A stretch of DNA of 64,000 bases from assembly GCA_030710605.1 (NCBI GenBank), contig CP092863.1, positions 123,550,670-123,614,669 on the forward strand. The letters are read 5' to 3'. This document shows, one piece after another, positions 8,729-19,275 of the stretch. Both the position numbers and the translations under genes were made by a program. The number at the start of each line of letters is the position of its first letter. Within the stretch, counting starts at the first letter, position 1. The notes below the pieces were generated by a model. The model did not search any database. It saw only the letters and a list, made by a program, of their open reading frames with translations, and was not told the origin of the DNA. The DNA is from Cordylochernes scorpioides. Taxonomy: Eukaryota > Arthropoda > Arachnida > Pseudoscorpiones > Chernetidae.

Positions 8729-9119
8729 TAAGAAATCTCTCCCTAGTTTTTCCCTCACAAATGTTACTTTGTGTCTCCATGTCGTATGATAGCAAGTCCT
8801 ATTGGCACATCTCTCCAATCAAACATACCGCTGTCCACCAAACAATGGAATACATTACACCATGACAGTTCTACCGCGCTGGGTTTACATAACTTATATA
8901 CATATGGGGCAGATTTGCATAGCTAGTTGCATAGTTTGTATACCTTTCATGCATATTGTAGAACTTGTGTGTTACATAGAGTTTTCATATATATATATAT
9001 CAGATTTGCGTAACTAGTTAGGCCCCACTCGGATATAAAATCAAACAAAAACTTTTCATAACTATCAAATACCATCTCTTGAAATGAAGATAGAATGTAT
9101 TTAGTTCTTTAAAATAAAA

Positions 9120-9200
9120 GACACACTTCGGCCAGAAATTTGTCTTTATTATCTCGACGTTTCGGCAAAAATCTTTTGTCCTCTCGTCAGGAACAAATAA
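9120..9200 (-). repeat. Hammerhead-like Penelope terminal-repeat fragment
   Basis: The minus strand reads CTGACGAGAGGACAAAAGAT, then a T-rich return arm, GCCGAAACGTCGAG and AATAAAGAC. CUGACGA, a hairpin and GAAAC-GUC follow hammerhead order, but helix II next to the core pairs poorly. Related copies: 17551-17592 (minus), 17633-17674 (plus), 40965-41010 (plus). Downstream sequence to about 9290 resembles 40870-40940. Confidence 0.5.
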
Positions 9201-9699
9201 AAATTAGGGCATTTGACAAGGCATTAAAAATTCTTCTGAGGTTGCAAGGGCGTTCTCACGCTATTTTCCAAATATTTACTGGCCGAAATGTCTTTCATTC
9301 TAAAACTATGGATGCCGACGAGGCAACCTTTATCTTCATATGTTTTGTTAAAAAAGACTTTCGTGAGTTTTCTCATAATCTGAGAGCAGACGACCAGGGC
9401 GTGAAGAAGTATTTAACGGCATTCAATGTTTACATATTGCCGTGATATCGTTTGTTATGTAAACACTTATCAGACCAGACGTAATGTCTGGCCAATTTAT
9501 AATGCCAGCCAATCACAGCACTTTCAATTCCTCATTGGTCACTTGGTGTTTTTGCCCCTTTCTACGTCATACGGCGTAGTAATAACGGAGTTACATGAAA
9601 TAACGCAGGGGACGCAGTAAAACTTTGTTAAAATGAAGATGTTCTGAGATTTTTTTAGCTAAAAATTATATTTCTGCATAGGGAAACGTTAGATACAGA

Positions 9700-10300
9700 A
9701 ATTTTAATTCTTCTTTAAGTTTTTTCTTTTAGCAGGTTTAGGTCTCAAGTAGCTCCATACTTCTCTATCTTGAGCTTTTCTCTTTATTTCTTATAACTTC
9801 CCATCCAGTCCATCAGTCCAATTCTTTCTGCAATTCTCTTTCCATTCATTTTACCTTCCAGAACTTTTGAACATCAATAAATTTTCTCTTTTATCTCTTG
9901 TATATTACCCATACAATACTTCTTGATTTTTTCTGTTATTGAGCAGGTCCTGGACTTCAGTGACGTCATGCATCTGTATCTTGAGTTCTTTATTTCTTCA
10001 TAACTTCCCATCCAGTCCATCAGTCCAATTCTTTCTACTGTTTTCTTTCCATTCATTTTATCTTCCAGAACTTTTTACACATCAATCCATTTTCTGTTTT
10101 ATTTCTCTTGTATATGTTCCATTCAATACTTCTTCATTTTCCCTGTTCTTGAGAAAGTCCTGGACTTCAGTGACACCATACTTATCTATCATATTTTTTT
10201 CTCTTTATTTCTTCATAACTCCATCCAGTCCATCAGTCTAACTCTTCTTCATTAATTTCTCTGTTCTTGAAGAGCTCCTGGTCTCCAGTAACCCCTTATA
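9700..10300. repeat. Diverged minisatellite, CATCCAGTCCATCA family
   Basis: Imperfect repeats share CATCCAGTCCATCAGTCCAA, CTTGAGTTCTTTATTTCTTC and TCCTGGACTTCAGTGAC. It is the same family as the regular 119-bp array at 41550-43100, but older. No function is visible. Confidence 0.6.
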
Positions 10301-10987
10301 CTTATATATATATGGTGTTGTGGCTTTGTCACCGACCCGAGGCCGCTAGTTGCGGCGACAGTCAATAGATGGCGTCTAGTTTTGACGTCTATTTTGACGG
10401 GAGAGGCGACCTTTGTCTTTTTATATATATTTAGGAGATATGTAAAAATTATTGTTTTGTATTTCTATTTTATGTAAATTTTATTTGCTTTCGAAAATTC
10501 GTATTTTTTTGTTGCAAATATGCAAAGTTTTATCTAATTTATATATTTTTTCTATTTAATTGGATTCAATTTTTTTTGTTGTCTGAATATAATAACAATA
10601 ACAAGGTATAACCTTAGTGATAACAAATAAAAACAAAACTTGATTTTGCAAGAAATGTTTACGTGGATTATTGTTAATTAACTACCACATATATATTTAA
10701 AAACACCTATTTCTACATCTCTTATCTAGCAATGAATAAAAAAATTGAAAAAGAGGAAGACCTGGTTTATCAGTGGTAAACTCTCCCAGCAATGATGAGC
10801 AACAGCCTCCCTGACTGAGGTGACGCCGAAATGTTTAGATGTAAAATAATAAATTATATAATTAGTAGAAAATACAACGTCAACATAAACCCAATATGTT
10901 GTATAAGCGCGATATCTTCAATAAGACTTCGCTAGACTCAACAATTCGAATATTTTTTCTAACTATAAACTTCTCTGTAATTCATTT

Positions 10988-11362
10988 ATGCCAGAACGAT
11001 ACTTGTCATGGAATCTGTCATCGAAGATAATAGCCTTCATTGCACGGACTAGAATCACTTCAACTCTAGATAGAGAAAGTCATATTCTCATCATCAAAAA
11101 GGAAAATATTCACTGCAGGATTTATGGAAATATGATATCTGATGAAATCTCCCACTATATCACAGAATGCAAATATTTAGGTGAAGAAAGAGAAAAAACT
11201 CTTAAAAACAACTTCTGGAGACTTTGCAACCCACTGAAGACTCTGAGAACTATTTCAGAAAAGAAAAATATAGCAATAGAACTCTATAATTTCTACAGAT
11301 CAATTGTAAATAGATTCATACACAAAAGAGGTAGTGAGGAAAGTTTTAGAACAGATGCCTAA
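10988..11362 (+). pseudogene. LINE C-terminal fragment
   Basis: An open frame of 124 codons reads CRIYGNMISDEISHYITECK near the middle. A Cys-rich end with H...C followed by basic and aromatic residues (YNFYRSIVNRFIHKR) is what remains of the C-terminal zinc-knuckle region of non-LTR ORF2 proteins in this window. It ends just before a LINE 3' tail array, which supports the call. The specific clade is not recognisable. Confidence 0.5.
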
Positions 11363-11427
11363 ATAAATCCCTTTTCAAACAAAGACTCGCGTGCACATGG
11401 GGAAAGGGAGAGGAATTACTGTATTGT

Positions 11428-11985
11428 TTTGTTGTTGTATGGCAAATCCATACAGGGCAATGGGCCCTAATAAAAGCCTTTTTGTTGTTGTATGGCGAAT
11501 CCATACAGGGCAATGGGCCTTAATAAAAGCCTTTTTGTTGTTGTATGGCGAATCCATACAGGGCAATGGGCCCTAATAAAAGCCTTTTTTGTTGTTGTAT
11601 GGCGAATCCATACAAGGGCAATGGGCCCTAATAAAAGCCTTTTTGTTGTTGTATGGCGAATCCATACAAGGCAATGGGCCCTAATAAAAGCCTTTTTTGT
11701 TGTTGTATGGCGAATCCATACAGGGCAATGGGCCCTAATAAAAGCCTTTTTGTTGTTCTATGGCGAATCCATACAGGGCAATGGGCCCTAATAAAAGCCT
11801 TTTTTGTTGTTGTATGGCGAATCCATACAGGGCAATGGGCCCTAATAAAAGCCTTTTTGTTGTTGTATGGCGAATCCATACAGGGCAATGGGCCATAATA
11901 AAAGCCTTTTTGTTGTTGTATGGCGAATCCATACAGGGCAATGGGCCCTAATAAAAGCCTTTTTGTTGTGTTGTTGTTGTATTAG
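11428..11985 (+). repeat. Tandem array of a 53-54-bp LINE 3' tail, about ten units
   Basis: Units read GTTGTTGTATGGCGAATCC, then ACAGGGCAATGGGCCCTAA and TAAAAGCCTTTTT. They start near 11438, 11492, 11545, 11599, 11652, 11706, 11759, 11812, 11866 and 11919. Each carries AATAAA and a (TTG)n stretch. Single, diverged copies of the same tail end LINE fragments at 14806-14872, 16856-16900, 35363-35440 (minus) and 56695-56750, so this is a multiplied LINE 3' terminus. Confidence 0.8.
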
Positions 11986-12004
11986 CGCGACATCAGTTAT
12001 GAGA

Positions 12005-12090
12005 AAATGAAACGTATGATTCTTTTAAAAATTGAATAATATTCTACAGCAGTAGTTAATTGGTTAATTTTTAAAAGAATCATACGCGTC
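12005..12090. repeat. Inverted repeat, CGTATGATTCTTTTAAAAATT arms
   Basis: Arms of about 23 bp (12011-12033 and 12066-12088) surround a loop of about 32 bp. From 12110 to 12566 the sequence is AT-rich; GACATCCCGTC followed by GCACAGTCTGCACTATT near 12145-12190 recurs at 29715-29757. Nothing else is recognisable there. Confidence 0.5.
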
Positions 12091-12566
12091 TAAAATAGTT
12101 TTAATTTTCCATATAAACCTAATATATATGGCATAGTTTTATTGACATCCCGTCAAAATATAGGCAAAAGTGCACAGTCTGCACTATTTCGGTCAACGAC
12201 CGAAGAGCCCACGCTAGAAATAAAAGTAAAATTTCTATTTTTCATCACTAAGAAACCTAATATATATTTATGTAATTAGGACATACTACAACATAGCTAC
12301 AACATCACGAATATAAAAAACAATACATTAAAACCTCACTCTAAAAGATGACACCTAGTTACAAAGCCAATGTGTGTAAACATTTGAAATAAGATATAGT
12401 TTAAAAAAAAAAAGCTCTCTCTCAATGTGATATTCAATCCTGGAACCTGATTGGCTAATATTAACTGTGTATTTAACCATTCCATTGTACTAAGGACTCT
12501 CTAGGAGTGAGAGAGAAATTAGTGAATTATTAACATATCAGAATTATAAATATATGCAAAATAGTA

Positions 12567-13128
12567 ATATAAACTCATAGACAAAACTTAAGGAAGTTGT
12601 ACCTTTTAGAATGTATATCGGGATTGAGACAATAACTCAAAAGATATTACAGTGACCTTTATTGAAGAAACAAGAGATAACCAATATACACTCATGGACA
12701 AAACTTAAGGAAGTTGTACCTTTCAGCATGTATATCGGGATTGAGACAATAACTCTGAAAGATATTACAGTGACCTTTATTGAAGAAACACGAGATAACC
12801 AATATACACTCATGGACAAAACTTAAGGAAGTTGTACCTTTCAGCATGTATATCGGGATTGAGACAATAACTCTGAAAGATATTTCAGTGACCTTTATTG
12901 AAGACACACGAGATAACCAATATACACTCATGGACAAAACTTAAGGAAGTTGTACCTTTCAGCACGTATATCGGGATTGAGACAATAACTCTGAAAGATA
13001 TTACAGTGACCTTTATTGAAGACACACGAGATAACCAAGTGTGAACAGCCTCTGTCTCATTGAAAAAAAATAGACGCGACTGGCGATATCAAAAACTCTT
13101 CACTTCCTTAAGTTTTGTCCATGAGTGT
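12567..13128. repeat. 118-bp satellite array, reverse orientation, about four units
   Basis: Repeats of CACTCATGGACAAAACTTAA, TATATCGGGATTGAGACAAT and ACAGTGACCTTTATTGAAGA end in the unique tail AATAGACGCGACTGGCGATA and a terminal GTCCATGAGTGTA. The overall form is that of the MITE at 1179-1383 with its inner unit multiplied. Confidence 0.85.
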
Positions 13129-13354
13129 AGTCTATCTAATACAGCATATAACCTATCAATAAAAACCCCAATGCTCATTTCTTACTACACAAAAAAAAAA
13201 ATAAAAAAATAGAGGAACTCTTGACAAAAAAAAACTATTTAAACAAAATATACAGCTAGGTAAGACAGTAAAAAACTATACAGTGTAACCACTTTAATTC
13301 AACCGACTAAAAAAAAAAATAGACGACCAGCGATATCAAAGCCTTTCCATTTTC

Positions 13355-14300
13355 TTAAGTGTTGTCCATGAGTATAAGTGTTGTGTGTGTAGGAGCAGCT
13401 AAGCCCGTGGCGGGATCAGTAGAATGAAGTTTGGACTTGATGTTGACATCGGTGACGACAACTTTATCTGTCCTATCAACCAGCGCGTTTCCAACACAGA
13501 CTTGAGGAGGTTTTGCTGGACCTCTAAATCCCAGCAATCGTGCTATCCAGAAATATAGTCTCTATGGACTTCTATGTATGTATGTATGACTGTATGTATA
13601 TTTATATATCTCTATATATTATTCTTATTTATTTATATGTATTCACTTATATATATATGTGATGATGAGTTGCTGTCGACTTATCTGTGATGAGATCCTG
13701 TCGACTCATGTAATGGGATGAGAATTCCAGTAGCTTTTGTAGAGATCCTGTCGACTACTGAAATAAAAGTTGAAGTCCTGGTAGCTCTTGTTGTACTGTG
13801 TTGACCGAGAGGAACAGTCAGGATGTAGAGTTTTCCAGTACCTCTCTGCACCTTGGAAGACCTTTAAAAGTTCTCACAAAATACAGGCAGTCGTGGTCGA
13901 GGCAGAGTGGAAAGCTGGGGATATCCACACAAAAAACGAAGACACAGTTGCACTAAGAAAGTTCCGTAAACAGATAAAAGTTGAGCCAGGAGCGAAAGAT
14001 GGAGACATAGAAGTTTCTTACTCGTCTACATGATAGTTGAGATCGACATAAGGTACGACCGACGTGAGCTGACGCTAAGGGTGAACTAAACTCAACTGAC
14101 TGAACTGTACTGAGCTGTCAAGCCACTGTAAGGTGATGATTTATAGGTTAAAGACGGGGTGACCTTATGTGACAGGGGCGTTTGAGAAAAGGCGCCTTTA
14201 CCTGTCCAGGTGTGAGAGGGGTCTCTGCATTCCACCACATGTGACAGTGTGGGTGGCCTGTCGTGGGAATTGTGAATCTACCTGATTTATGAGTTCCATC
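13355..14300. other. Unassigned, less repetitive stretch with small open frames
   Basis: Two small frames stand out: minus 13537-13355 (60 codons, contains KPPQVCVGNALVDRTDKV) and plus 13788-14033 (81 codons, contains YLSAPWKTFKSSHK and KQIKVEPGAKDGDIEV). Composition is more balanced than the neighbours. GTCGAC-containing short repeats (ATCCTGTCGACT) occur at 13670-13770. I recognise no family; it may be a retrotransposon relic or a non-coding region. Confidence 0.25.
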
Positions 14301-14805
14301 TTTAGACTGTTGTTTTGGCAATACTATGCTCGATCTCTGCTTTAGCTCAACTCTTAAATCTATTACAGATTTTATTTATTTATCCACTTTGTACAAATTA
14401 CATTACATAGGGTGATGTAAAGACACAGATTAATCATGCGCATAATTATTTATAGATGTGTTTCTATATACAACATGGCAATCTTGTTATATGTTATCTA
14501 CACCATATGAGGTTGTTGTTTTAAATTACCATATATATATAGTAATTTTTTAGTTTTGGAAAAAAGAGGAAAAGTAAACTATTAAGAACTACAGCTTTGA
14601 ATTAATTTTGAGTCGGAGAACAGCAAGCTAATTCTGTATCAAATAGTACAGTTATGAGATCGTTAAACTAAATAACAAATTTTATAAATCTTGACATTCT
14701 CATAACGATACTATATTATATAATATATATTTAACCATATTCTACACTATACCTACTACATATATCTCTGTATTCTTAGCTCTCTTCTCTTCAATTACTC
14801 TGTAA

Positions 14806-14872
14806 ACTGGCGAATCCTGTATAGGGCGAGAGGTCCTCAAATAAGGCTTTTGTTGTTGTTGTTATATTTAAC
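14806..14872 (+). repeat. LINE 3' tail
   Basis: GGCGAATCCTGTATAGGGCG, then TCCTCAAATAAGGCTTTTG and GTTGTTGTTGTT, the single-copy form of the tail arrayed at 11428-11985. The surrounding 14300-15490 is otherwise AT-rich intron without recognisable genes. Confidence 0.55.
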
Positions 14873-15497
14873 CTTATATATAATCTTATTTTGAAAATAG
14901 AGCAATCCATAAATAAATCTTTAATTAAAAAAGCATATATTGGATCAAAATATCATTTTTTGTCAATATTTCAGTTGGCTGAACGGCAATCTTTTTCAAG
15001 GTATTACAAAATATTAATGTATATCAACAACAACAACAATATATATAATCTTATATGAACGATTAAAAAAACAGTTTCAATCTCAATCTCTCTTTAAACA
15101 CTGTTTAAACTCTCTTTAGACTCTGTACACGCTTGTTCGGTGATACATATTGTAACAACGTATTTATTATTTTATTAACAGAGTATTATTTTTTATATTT
15201 TGCTATACTCTGTACACTTCTCTCTTTTGCTTATCTTTTGTTTATCATTCAAAGTTTGTTCGTGTCCGCGGACCCAATCCGACCTAACCTGCCTCTTCCC
15301 TAACAGAGATACTGTCCCTAGCCTCTCCAGCCTGGTGATAGTGGTTTTATATATTCCACTTTACGCGGCCATTGGGGCTCAAAAATCATTTATTTTGGTT
15401 AGCAGCCCCGTAAATAAAGATATTTTCTCTATAGTTTGTTCATGCCTCAAATAAATTGTTGTCTCATCCTGAAGTTGGTCTACTCCTATTTTTCCAC

Positions 15498-15591
15498 GTG
15501 GCAATATACTACAATAGGAAGGATACAGAGAAGATTAGCATGGCCCCTGTGCAAGGATGACACGCAAAATCGTGAAGCGTTCTCTCACTTT
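15498..15591 (+). ncRNA. U6 snRNA pseudogene
   Basis: From GATACAGAGAAGATTAGCA through ATGGCCCCTG and CAAGGATGACACGCAAA to CGTGAAGCGTTC the sequence is almost identical to animal U6. That includes the ACAGAG box and AGC triad that pair with the 5' splice site and U2. The first bases (the 5' stem-loop GTGCTTGCTTCGGCAGC) are missing or diverged and the 3' U tract is replaced by CTCTCACTTTAAAAAG, so it is probably a retropseudogene. U6 3' ends are often joined to LINE insertions. Confidence 0.85.
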
Positions 15592-16093
15592 AAAAAGTCC
15601 GGTGTAAGACTTCCACCATAGCGAGATCCCCTACATTGGACCAGAATACATGTTTGGTGATTTATCAGACAGCTTCAGATGACCATCTATTGGATGATTG
15701 AGAATGTACAGCCTACATCACGTTGACTAATTGTCTGACTTCACGTTAGTAATGAGAATTAATTGATTAGATATTAGGACTACAATCAAAGCGCCATACC
15801 GTCATATAGTTTCAATGATGATAAACATAATCAAATATGCAAAAGCGTGCATCCACAAGTATTTTCTGAGTCTTGAGATGAGCAGAATTCTTATGAGCTC
15901 TTTCACTGTATGGAATAGAATTCTCTCCATCGGCTGGGGAATTTTCCAATCTGATCTTTGTAAGTCTTCTTAGCAACCTAATGGTCTCTTACAAGATTCA
16001 AACAACCCCAACAACATCTTACAACAGTTACACAACAACAGACGATCAGTGAGGGGCCGAATAACATTCCAATAACTCCATAAACAAGAATAA

Positions 16094-16167
16094 CCACCAA
16101 TAGCTCAGTTAGTAAAACGTTAGACTGAAGATCTAAAGGTCCTTGGTTCGATCCCGGGGTTTCAACA
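16094..16167 (+). tRNA. tRNA-Phe (GAA) pseudogene
   Basis: AGACTGAAGATCTAAAGGTC is the Phe anticodon arm with anticodon GAA. TAGCTCAGTTAGTAAAACG is the D arm and GGTTCGATCCCGG the T arm, all close to animal tRNA-Phe. The acceptor arm is broken: the 5' CCACCAA does not pair with the 3' TTTCAAC, and no T run follows. A processed copy or SINE relic is likely. Confidence 0.75.
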
Positions 16168-16379
16168 TGAACAAGAGTAGAAAGAGAGATTCCGCAAAAC
16201 AAGAGTGAAAAACAACTCACAAAGACACTTTACAACACTTGATCTATTGTGACAATATTCCATGAAACAACTATAGAATAATAAAAAGAAAGAGTGTATT
16301 ACATCTCAACCATTTTATATTCGAACTATAAAAATCTACTCCCTACTATAACAGCAGAACAATATTTGATCAGAGATCT

Positions 16380-16900
16380 TCCATTATCAGTCAAAATATG
16401 TATCGCACAAATAACTCTTTTCACTGTTTAAAGAAAACCACGCTGAAATATTGAGTTCAACTGATCGAATATGTACATTATGTAATAAAAGAACCGACTC
16501 GGAATTCTGGAACACTACATTTTATTCTGTTTAAAGTTAATAAGTGAAAGGGGGAACTACTTTTACAAAAAATTGTATCATATCATCTTGCTCTGGAGGC
16601 TCTGTTGTCAAGGATGACAAAGAATAAATCCAATACATTGGTTCTGTATAAGTTTTACAGGGCTGTGTAAGAGAAGAAACACTGAGGAAAGAGAGCCGTA
16701 TGTAAATAGATATGTAAATGAAGGATGTATGTAAATAGATATGTAAATGAAGGATGTATGTAAATAGATATGTAAATGAACGATGTATGTAAATAGATAT
16801 GTAAATGAAGGATGTATGTAAATAACTATTTTTTTTTCTGGGCGGTTATATCACCACAGCGAATCCTGTGTAGGACATAGGTCCCCAATGCTTGTTGAAA
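16380..16900 (+). pseudogene. Decayed LINE 3' fragment with 29-bp minisatellite
   Basis: Broken frames read like the C-terminal zinc region of a LINE (CTLCNKRTDSEFWN near 16470, then VLYKFYRAV near 16640). About five copies of a 29-bp repeat (ATGTAAATAGATATGTAAAT plus GAAGGATGT) follow at 16697-16825. The fragment ends with tail GCGAATCCTGTGTAGGACAT near 16858. Confidence 0.45.
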
Positions 16901-16993
16901 ATAATCCCTGTATTAATATTGAGTTTTCTGTTTTTAATGTGTTGATCTGAGACGTAGTTTGAATTATTAGTTCACACACACACATTTTCTTTA

Positions 16994-17260
16994 TACACCT
17001 ATCCCTCGATTTACACGGTACTTGTTTTACACGGTTTTCCAAATAAGTTTTTTTTTTTGTTTTTATCGCACTATACTAAATGCTACTGTGATTGAACACA
17101 TGCGCTGTTTACACATCTCACGAGGAATCCCGAGCTTATGTGCTGACTACATATTTTGACCTGTCAATGCATTTTATTTTTATTTCTGTGTACACCTATC
17201 CCCCGATTTACACGTTTTTCTCAGGAACGTATCTACCGTGTAAATCGGGGGATAGGTGTA
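16994..17260. mobile_element. 267-bp TIR MITE, complete copy 2
   Basis: Starts TACACCTATCCCTCGATTTA and ends GGGGGATAGGTGTA. The interior (ACACATGCGCTG, TCACGAGGAATCCCGAGCTT) matches the copy at 7454-7724. Non-coding. Confidence 0.82.
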
Positions 17261-17520
17261 TTTCAACTCGTGTTTTATTAGCGAATCATTATGTTTTAAT
17301 CTGTAGAAGAACGTTCGTACCCGAAAGCTATAGATTAAAAAGGTTTTTGAAAAAATACTTTGCCCTGAAGGTCTGAAATTTTGACTCAAAATGCTTGTTG
17401 TTGTTGTATTAGACCTCAACAATTTCATAAAGCAGTAACATACCAGTAAATAGAAGATCAACATCTCACAGAGACACCATCGTAAAGATAGAGGCCGGCA
17501 TTTATATTTCTTGAAAATAA

Positions 17521-17707
17521 AGATACTTCGGCCAGTAAATCTTTTTATTACCTCGACGTTTCGACAAAAAGCTTTTATCCTCGTCAGGAGCAAACAAAAT
17601 TAAAACATTTGGCAAGGTGTTAAAAATAATTTGCTCCTGACGAGGACAAAAGCTTTTTGTCGAAACGTCGAGGTAATAAAAAGATTTACTGGCCGAAGTA
17701 TCTTTAT
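17521..17707. repeat. Head-to-head pair of hammerhead-like Penelope fragments
   Basis: Two arms of about 70 bp face each other: minus 17592-17521 and plus 17633-17707, both ending CTGGCCGAAGTATCTTTATT. The plus arm has CUGACGA (17637-17643), a GACAAAA/TTTTGTC hairpin, GAAA (17662-17665), ACGU and GUC (ending 17669) with a 3-bp helix I (CTC/GAG). Hammerhead order is complete, but an extra G sits next to helix II. Inverted copies of one terminus are typical of Penelope insertions. Confidence 0.6.
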
Positions 17708-18109
17708 TTTCAAGAAACCTTACACTATATCATCTAGACAACTCTCCACGATAACGCAAGAGAGAGGCCCAACAATCCTTAAACTATACCAACAACATCT
17801 CAACAACCCCCATACGATAACGGTACATCACACCAGTGTGAAGAGGACCTAGCAACACCATAAATAACAGCAGAAATGTCCCACAATAACTCACAAAGAC
17901 CATCTCAACAGCAGCACAGAAGCAGAAAGTGATCCATTACAATCTCCCAACAACACTACCAAAGTCCCAACAACACTACCAACAGAGCGACACAATACTA
18001 CAGCATCATAAGGATGTTTTCCCACCACAATATTATCTTGACAACCCTATACACAGCAAAGAAGCATAAAGAGGGTCCTTACAGCTCCTAATAACACTAC
18101 CAATCAAGG

Positions 18110-18740
18110 TACCAACAACACTACCAACCTAGCTACACAGACAGTAACAATACCAACCTAGCTACACAGTGAGCAACAAACCTAGCTACACAGACAGTAA
18201 CACGAAGAGCGACCAATAAGCAGCTACACTACCAACCTAGCTACACAGTCAGTAACACGAAGAGCGACCAATAAGCAGCTACACAGTCAGTAACACGAAG
18301 AGCGACCAATAAGCAGCTACACAGTCAGTAACACGAAGAGCGACCAGTAAGCAGCTACACTACCAACCTAGCTACACAGTCAGTAACACGAAGAGCGACC
18401 AATAAGCAGCTACACTACCAACCTAGCTACACAGTCAGTAACACGAAGAGCGACCAATAAGCAGCTACACTACCAACCTAGCTACACAGTCAGTAACACG
18501 AAGAGCGACCAATAAGCAGCTACACTACCAACCTAGCTACACAGTCAGTAACACGAAGAGCGACCAATAAGCAGCTACACTACCAACCTAGCTACACAGT
18601 CAGTAACAATACCAACCTAGCTACACAGTCAGTAACACGAAGAGCGACCAATAAGCAGCTACACTACCAACCTAGCTACACAGTCAGTAACACGAAGAGC
18701 GACCAATAAGCAGCTACACTACCAATCTATCTACACAGTC
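18110..18740. repeat. 55-bp minisatellite next to exon 1
   Basis: Repeats of ACCAACCTAGCTACACAGTC followed by AGTAACACGAAGAGCGACC and AATAAGCAGCTACACT alternate with a 38-bp short form. From 17720 to 18110 the sequence is a more diverged AC-rich version (CTACCAACA motifs). The array lies in intron 1, starting about 38 bp after the exon 1 donor on the minus strand. Confidence 0.85.
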
Positions 18741-18777
18741 ACTAGTCTCATCAGTGTCACCAATAGGCAGCACCCAC

Positions 18778-18912
18778 CTGGGAATCGTCCACCATGAGCA
18801 GCGGCGTGAGCAGCAGCGGCACCGCCAATCCCACCAGCGGCCTCCAGTGGGCCAGGACCCGGCACACCACGGACCTCAGGCGCACGGCTTCCTCCCGCTG
18901 GAACTCCTCCAT
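18778..18912 (-). CDS. SLC13-family Na+/dicarboxylate transporter, first coding exon
   Basis: 135 nt, 45 codons: MEEFQREEAVRLRSVVCRVL, then AHWRPLVGLAVPLLLTPLLM and VDDSQ. An in-frame TGA at 18930-18928 supports this start. The donor is CAG|GTGGGT at 18777. The cytosolic, charged N-terminus followed by a hydrophobic helix rich in P and L matches the start of SLC13A5/INDY (VTPLLLLPL). It splices in phase 0 to exon 2. Similarity is short, so identification depends on exons 2-4. Confidence 0.8.
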
Positions 18913-18927
18913 CGGACTGTCTGTCCG

Positions 18928-18951
18928 TCACGTGGGGTGTGTCGTCACGTG
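18928..18951. promoter_or_regulatory. Two CACGTG E-boxes just upstream of the ATG
   Basis: CACGTG occurs at 18929-18934 and 18946-18951, 17 bp apart, 17 and 34 bp upstream of the start codon. CACGTG is the palindromic site of bHLH-ZIP factors (Myc/Max, USF, Mlx families). Whether this is promoter or 5' UTR is unknown; no TATA box is clear. Confidence 0.35.
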
Positions 18952-19275
18952 TCGCCGTGTAACACAGTACTCCACTTCTCTCACCTGTTATCTGACTGGA
19001 CAAACACGGTAGTTGGGGTCATGCTTATGATAAATACCTACAGACAACGCCTGTAACACTTCGTATACATCTTAATTAATAAGTTTTGTACAAAAAGAAA
19101 CGATACTTCCTACAGGAAATAGAAAAGAAGTACAAACAAGAAATATATAAATATACAGAATTTATAAGATAAATTGGGAATATAACCACAATGGAATTTT
19201 AACTGAAATTTATTCAAAATAATAATTTAAAAAAATTGAAATGAAATTTGACACAGTAATAGGTAAAAGGATATA

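Noticed and set aside
11428..11985. Regular direct repeats that could suggest a CRISPR array
   Set aside because: Units are contiguous with no unique spacers, carry AATAAA and (TTG)n, and match LINE tails. The genome is eukaryotic.
15498..15591. Functional U6 snRNA gene
   Set aside because: The 5' stem-loop and the terminal U run are missing or changed, and no upstream PSE or TATA is apparent.
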